Source: an uncultured Flavobacteriia bacterium
GTDB lineage: Bacteria > Bacteroidota > Bacteroidia > Flavobacteriales_D > Crocinitomicaceae
Direction of reading: 5' to 3'
Assembly: GCA_903930085.1 (NCBI GenBank)
Contig: CAIYXD010000276.1
Location: forward strand, 1 to 9,248
Length of the DNA stretch: 9,248 nucleotides
Shown: positions 6,866 to 9,248 of the stretch, piece by piece
How positions within the stretch are numbered: the stretch's first letter is position 1
Layout of the letters: each line of letters begins with the position of its first letter
Position numbers and translations under genes: made by a program
The notes under the pieces: model-generated
What the model saw: the letters and a program-made list of their open reading frames with translations, nothing else
Told to the model about the DNA's origin: nothing
The model's database searches: none

Positions 6866-7506
6866 ATTCCTTTGGATAATAGTAGATTAAAAATTATGGT
6901 AGCGATTAAATGAATTGGCCATAGATAGATTTCATTTGTAACAAGCATCATAAAATCCTCAAAAAGAAAAACATAAAAAGTAGTGCTAGAATAGAATAAA
7001 AATGCTGCGTTTATCCAAAAAAAGTAATAGCTCTTCAAACTCCTTATTTTCAATTCGTAAAACAACGTTAGAAAATAATATATGGATAATAGGATTACAA
7101 TAATTTTTAAACTAATTAATGATTTGGTATTATCAAATTTATATCCGTCCTTGTAAAAGAAAAGAAAAATAGAAAAAGTAACATATACAAAAAGAAGTAA
7201 AATAATTATTTTTTTTGTCTTTTCATTGGTGAAGTTTAATTTGTAAATATGCAAAATAACTGCTCCTGATAATATGTCATATACATGGTAAATAGGATTG
7301 TTATTTTTGAAGATTGGACCAGCAATAACACCAATTAGATCAGAAAAAATAGAGATTACGCATAATAATAATAGGGCTCGGCGCAGATTTTTTGGGGCTG
7401 TAGTGTTGTTTCTAACCACTAAGAGTAAAATTAATGGGAGAAGTGTAATTAGATATGTTAAATATATCAGCCCATTATAAATCGGCCCATGCGAATAATC
7501 GTTCAT
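6841..7506 (-). CDS. Seven-helix membrane protein, likely sensor partner of the kinase
   Basis: A 221-residue, very hydrophobic protein. I count seven membrane helices at about 12-32, 43-65, 74-90, 98-118, 129-151, 160-184 and 192-212. Positive charges cluster after helix 1 (RNNTTAPKNLRR), helix 3 (KLNFTNEKTKK), helix 5 (ELKIRSLKS) and at the C-terminus (TMKKLS), which predicts N-terminus outside and C-terminus inside. No soluble domain and no recognised family motif. ATG 7506 overlaps the stop of the preceding 104-residue gene by one base (TAATG), and the C-terminus overlaps the kinase start by 25 bases, so translation is probably coupled on both sides. A membrane receptor for the short kinase is a reasonable inference; the ligand is unknown. 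Confidence 0.85.
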   Translation of the reverse strand: MNDYSHGPIYNGLIYLTYLITLLPLILLLVVRNNTTAPKNLRRALLLLCVISIFSDLIGVIAGPIFKNNNPIYHVYDILSGAVILHIYKLNFTNEKTKKIIILLLFVYVTFSIFLFFYKDGYKFDNTKSLISLKIIVILLSIYYFLTLFYELKIRSLKSYYFFWINAAFLFYSSTTFYVFLFEDFMMLVTNEIYLWPIHLIATIIFNLLLSKGIWTMKKLS

Positions 7507-7820
7507 TAACTGTTTAAATCATTTGCTCTCCCGCAATTATTAGGACAAGGAACGGCTTTATCCACTATAATTCCATCAACATGATCATCTTCATTGGCTT
7601 TCGCTCCAACCATAATTAAAACTGGTTTTCCGTCGCCATCACTTCCATTGTATATTCGGATGCCCACGCAATCTGTTTGTTCCAAAATAGTAATAAAATG
7701 TTCCTTACCAAAAAAATGCCCTTTTAAATCTCCATTTACCATTTGATTTCTGTAATTTTCTGTCCAGCTTGAGGCTGTTGCCAATGAGATTTCTTCCCCT
7801 TCTTTTCCATTAAATGCCAT
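7506..7820 (-). CDS. Small conserved-looking protein with CPNNCG tail, unknown function
   Basis: A 104-residue, probably cytoplasmic protein with no signal peptide and no membrane helix. The N-terminus runs MAFNGKEGEEISLATASSW; the middle contains GHFFGKEHFITILEQ (34-48) and CVGIRIYNG (51-59), followed by a strand-like VLIMVGAKANEDD segment; CPNNCG sits at 92-97 near the end. Two cysteines spaced CxxxC plus Cys51 could bind metal or act in redox, but this is inference. I recall similar small proteins in Bacteroidota genomes but know of no assigned function. It is the first gene of the operon with the seven-helix protein and the kinase (1-base TAATG overlap), which suggests a part in the same signalling pathway. 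The start is supported by the glycine/glutamate-rich N-terminus and stops upstream. Confidence 0.85.
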   Translation of the reverse strand: MAFNGKEGEEISLATASSWTENYRNQMVNGDLKGHFFGKEHFITILEQTDCVGIRIYNGSDGDGKPVLIMVGAKANEDDHVDGIIVDKAVPCPNNCGRANDLNS

Positions 7821-7944
7821 AGAATTTGATTCTTTCGTTTAATTAAAATTAAATGCACTTTCAATTGTTTCTAAGGAAATTTAACAAAAATGATTAGCGG
7901 AGATTCTATGTAAACACAAGATTCGCTAGTGATTTAGCTGAAAT

Positions 7945-7959
7945 AACCTTTTTAAGGTT
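7945..7959 (-). repeat. Short inverted repeat at the start of the kinase-operon leader
   Basis: AACCTT (7945-7950) and AAGGTT (7954-7959) around TTT. It lies immediately downstream of the candidate -7 box on the minus strand, where an operator or a 5' end hairpin could sit. Six-base arms in AT-rich DNA make chance possible. Confidence 0.3.
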
Positions 7960-7960
7960 T

Positions 7961-7968
7961 CAAATATA
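7961..7968 (-). promoter_or_regulatory. Candidate -7 element for the three-gene kinase operon
   Basis: On the minus strand, TATATTTG matches TAnnTTTG perfectly. No TTG is found 17-23 bases upstream, so the -33 element is poor. The leader to ATG 7820 would be about 130 bases. Confidence 0.4.
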
Positions 7969-7989
7969 GCATTTGTATTTAATTTTCAC

Positions 7990-8019
7990 GTCTGAAAATA
8001 TTGGTGTACGCTTTCAGGC
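7990..8019. repeat. Dyad upstream of the candidate kinase-operon promoter
   Basis: GTCTGAAA (7990-7997) and TTTCAGGC (8012-8019) are inverted copies matching at 7 of 8 positions, separated by 14 bases. Seen from the minus-strand promoter, the dyad begins at about the missing -33 element and extends upstream, a place where an activator could bind. This is inference from position only. Confidence 0.35.
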
Positions 8020-8166
8020 TCTTTTAAGTGTATTCCTCACTAAACTAGTGTTCTCAAATGTTGGTCAGTTTCCTTTTTTTAGAAATAATTAAACGTTTTT
8101 CGCATTGAAATTTCACGCTTATCGCAAACGCTAGAGGTCTTAATAACCTATAAAAAGTAAATGCAC

Positions 8167-8196
8167 TTGTTTTCAAAACTTTGTTTTTTATCTTTA
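8167..8196 (+). promoter_or_regulatory. Probable promoter of the secreted protein gene
   Basis: TTG (8167-8169), a 19-base spacer and TATCTTTA (8189-8196), one base off TAnnTTTG. The predicted leader is about 28 bases, A-rich (TTAAAAACATTAAAAAC), as is common before Bacteroidota start codons. Confidence 0.5.
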
Positions 8197-8230
8197 CATT
8201 AAATTATTAAAAACATTAAAAACAGATTAG

Positions 8231-9248
8231 ATGAAAAAGTTTTACTTACTAGCAGGAACTTTGATTGGTGGGATGGCATTGAATGCCCAAATCCAAACTA
8301 GCGTTTCTGCAAAAAATGAAAGAAATGAAATCAGACCTGTAGCTAAGAAAGCTTCAAATTCTGATGTTCTAAAAGCGGAAGGCGATATTCTTTGGGATAA
8401 TCAATTCGATGCTATTGGAGAATGGGCTGCAACTACGGGTACAACACATGCTGGTTCAGCAAACTGGGAAATAATAACAGCAATTCCAACTGGAATTACA
8501 GGCCAGCAAGCTGCATACCAATGGCCTGCAACGTTTTCCAATGCAACTGGAAATTTTGCATTCATCAATTCCGATGGCGCTGGTGGAACAGGTATTCAAG
8601 ATGCCTATTTTGAATTTCAAGGAGATATCGATTTATCTGCATCAGGAAATGCTTCTGTATACTTGACATTCGCAGAATATTACCGTCACTATTACGACAA
8701 AAATTATGTTGAAGTTTCCAATGATGGAGGTTTAACTTGGTCTATTTTTGAAGTGAACCCTGTTGCGGAAGTTCCAGTTAACACAAACTGCGCGGATGGG
8801 GAAGAAGAAACAGTAAACATCACGCCAACAATTGGAGCTGGTGTTTGGTCAAACCAAGTTCGTATCCGTTTCCATTACGTTGGAGCATGGGATTGGTTCT
8901 GGGGTATTGACGATGTTAGAATTGTTGAAGCTTGGGATAACGATATTAAAATTTCAAACTGGTTTCAAGCTACAGATATAGCAACTACGCAAGGATTGGA
9001 TTATTACAATATTTCTGCTTCTCAATCTAGTTTTCCAGGTTTAACATTTGGTGCTCTTGTTCTAAATAATGGTGCTTTGAATCAAGCAAGTGTTGCATTG
9101 AACGCTGCAGCAACTGGTGGTTATAACCAAACTGGCGCTGCAATTTCTATCAATTCAACGTTAGTTGATACTTTGTCTATCGCAACGCCATATATCCCTT
9201 CTGGACTTGGTACTAAAACGGTAAACATTACAACTACAATTCCAGCTA
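8231..9248 (+). CDS. Secreted protein with jelly-roll-like domain, N-terminal part (runs off the right edge)
   Basis: The frame is open from ATG 8231 to the window end (339 residues). Seen: a signal peptide MKKFYLLAGTLIGGMALNA with likely cleavage before Gln20, a short linker (20-50), then a beta-rich domain at about 52-235 that starts ILWDNQF, contains YVEVSNDGGLTW (159-170) and ends WFWGIDDVRI (222-231). This pattern is that of the 'choice-of-anchor J'/MAM-like jelly-roll domains on Bacteroidota surface or secreted proteins. Residues after 235 look like a further beta-rich, Thr/Asn-rich module. Such proteins usually end in a type IX secretion sorting domain; here that would lie outside the window, so export by that route is inferred. 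No catalytic motif is seen; adhesion or binding is a guess. Confidence 0.88.
   Translation, partial: MKKFYLLAGTLIGGMALNAQIQTSVSAKNERNEIRPVAKKASNSDVLKAEGDILWDNQFDAIGEWAATTGTTHAGSANWEIITAIPTGITGQQAAYQWPATFSNATGNFAFINSDGAGGTGIQDAYFEFQGDIDLSASGNASVYLTFAEYYRHYYDKNYVEVSNDGGLTWSIFEVNPVAEVPVNTNCADGEEETVNITPTIGAGVWSNQVRIRFHYVGAWDWFWGIDDVRIVEAWDNDIKISNWFQATDIATTQGLDYYNISASQSSFPGLTFGALVLNNGALNQASVALNAAATGGYNQTGAAISINSTLVDTLSIATPYIPSGLGTKTVNITTTIPA

Larger units (their letters stand above)
7821..8230. other. Intergenic region between divergent genes
   Basis: A 410-base AT-rich region with no credible gene in any frame. It holds the promoter signals for the kinase operon (left) and the secreted protein (right), plus several small dyads listed separately. 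Other short repeats seen, such as CACTA/TAGTG at 8039-8051 and TAGCG/CGCTA at 7895-7899 and 7924-7928, have only five-base arms and mean little alone. Confidence 0.7.

Noticed and set aside
8422..8613. 63-residue open frame on the plus strand
   Set aside because: It is a +1 shadow inside the secreted protein gene, with Trp/Cys/Asn-rich nonsense composition.

Overview
The window looks like a piece of a chromosome from a low-GC member of the Bacteroidota, most likely Flavobacteriales. This rests on A-rich leaders without clear Shine-Dalgarno sites, several sites matching the Bacteroidota promoter pattern (TTG about 19-21 bases before TAnnTTTG), MutS and SpoU-type proteins with a Bacteroidota flavour, and a secreted jelly-roll-type protein of the kind often exported by the type IX system. 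A genus such as Fluviicola is possible, but the sequence alone cannot prove it.

Left part, 1-2141, minus strand: an apparent operon in the order ferredoxin/flavodoxin-NADP reductase (thioredoxin-reductase-like, no CxxC), single-domain rhodanese, then a two-transmembrane sensor histidine kinase. The kinase starts with GTG 10 bases after the rhodanese stop and runs off the left edge just after its H-box. A good promoter lies directly before the reductase.

Middle, 2250-5496: a SpoU/TrmH-family RNA 2'-O-methyltransferase (minus) and the mismatch-repair ATPase MutS (plus), divergently arranged. The MutS reading frame stays open far upstream and over the methyltransferase gene, but homology and a promoter place the true start at TTG 2866.

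RNA island, 5527-6039: a promoter, a long leader with an inverted repeat, a degenerate copy of the 5' half of tRNA-Gly, an intact tRNA-Gly(GCC), tRNA-Leu(UAA), a strong terminator, and a second terminator shared with the convergent kinase operon.

Right part, 6056-7820, minus strand: a tight three-gene operon encoding a 104-residue protein with a CPNNCG tail, a seven-helix membrane protein (N-out, C-in predicted) and a short HisKA_3-type histidine kinase. The stop/start junctions overlap by 1 and 25 bases, so the three are probably translated together. No response regulator is present in the window. This is the best candidate for an undescribed signalling module.

A 410-base intergenic region (7821-8230) carries divergent promoter signals. 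It is followed by a secreted protein gene on the plus strand that leaves the right edge. No mobile element, CRISPR array or phage gene was seen.
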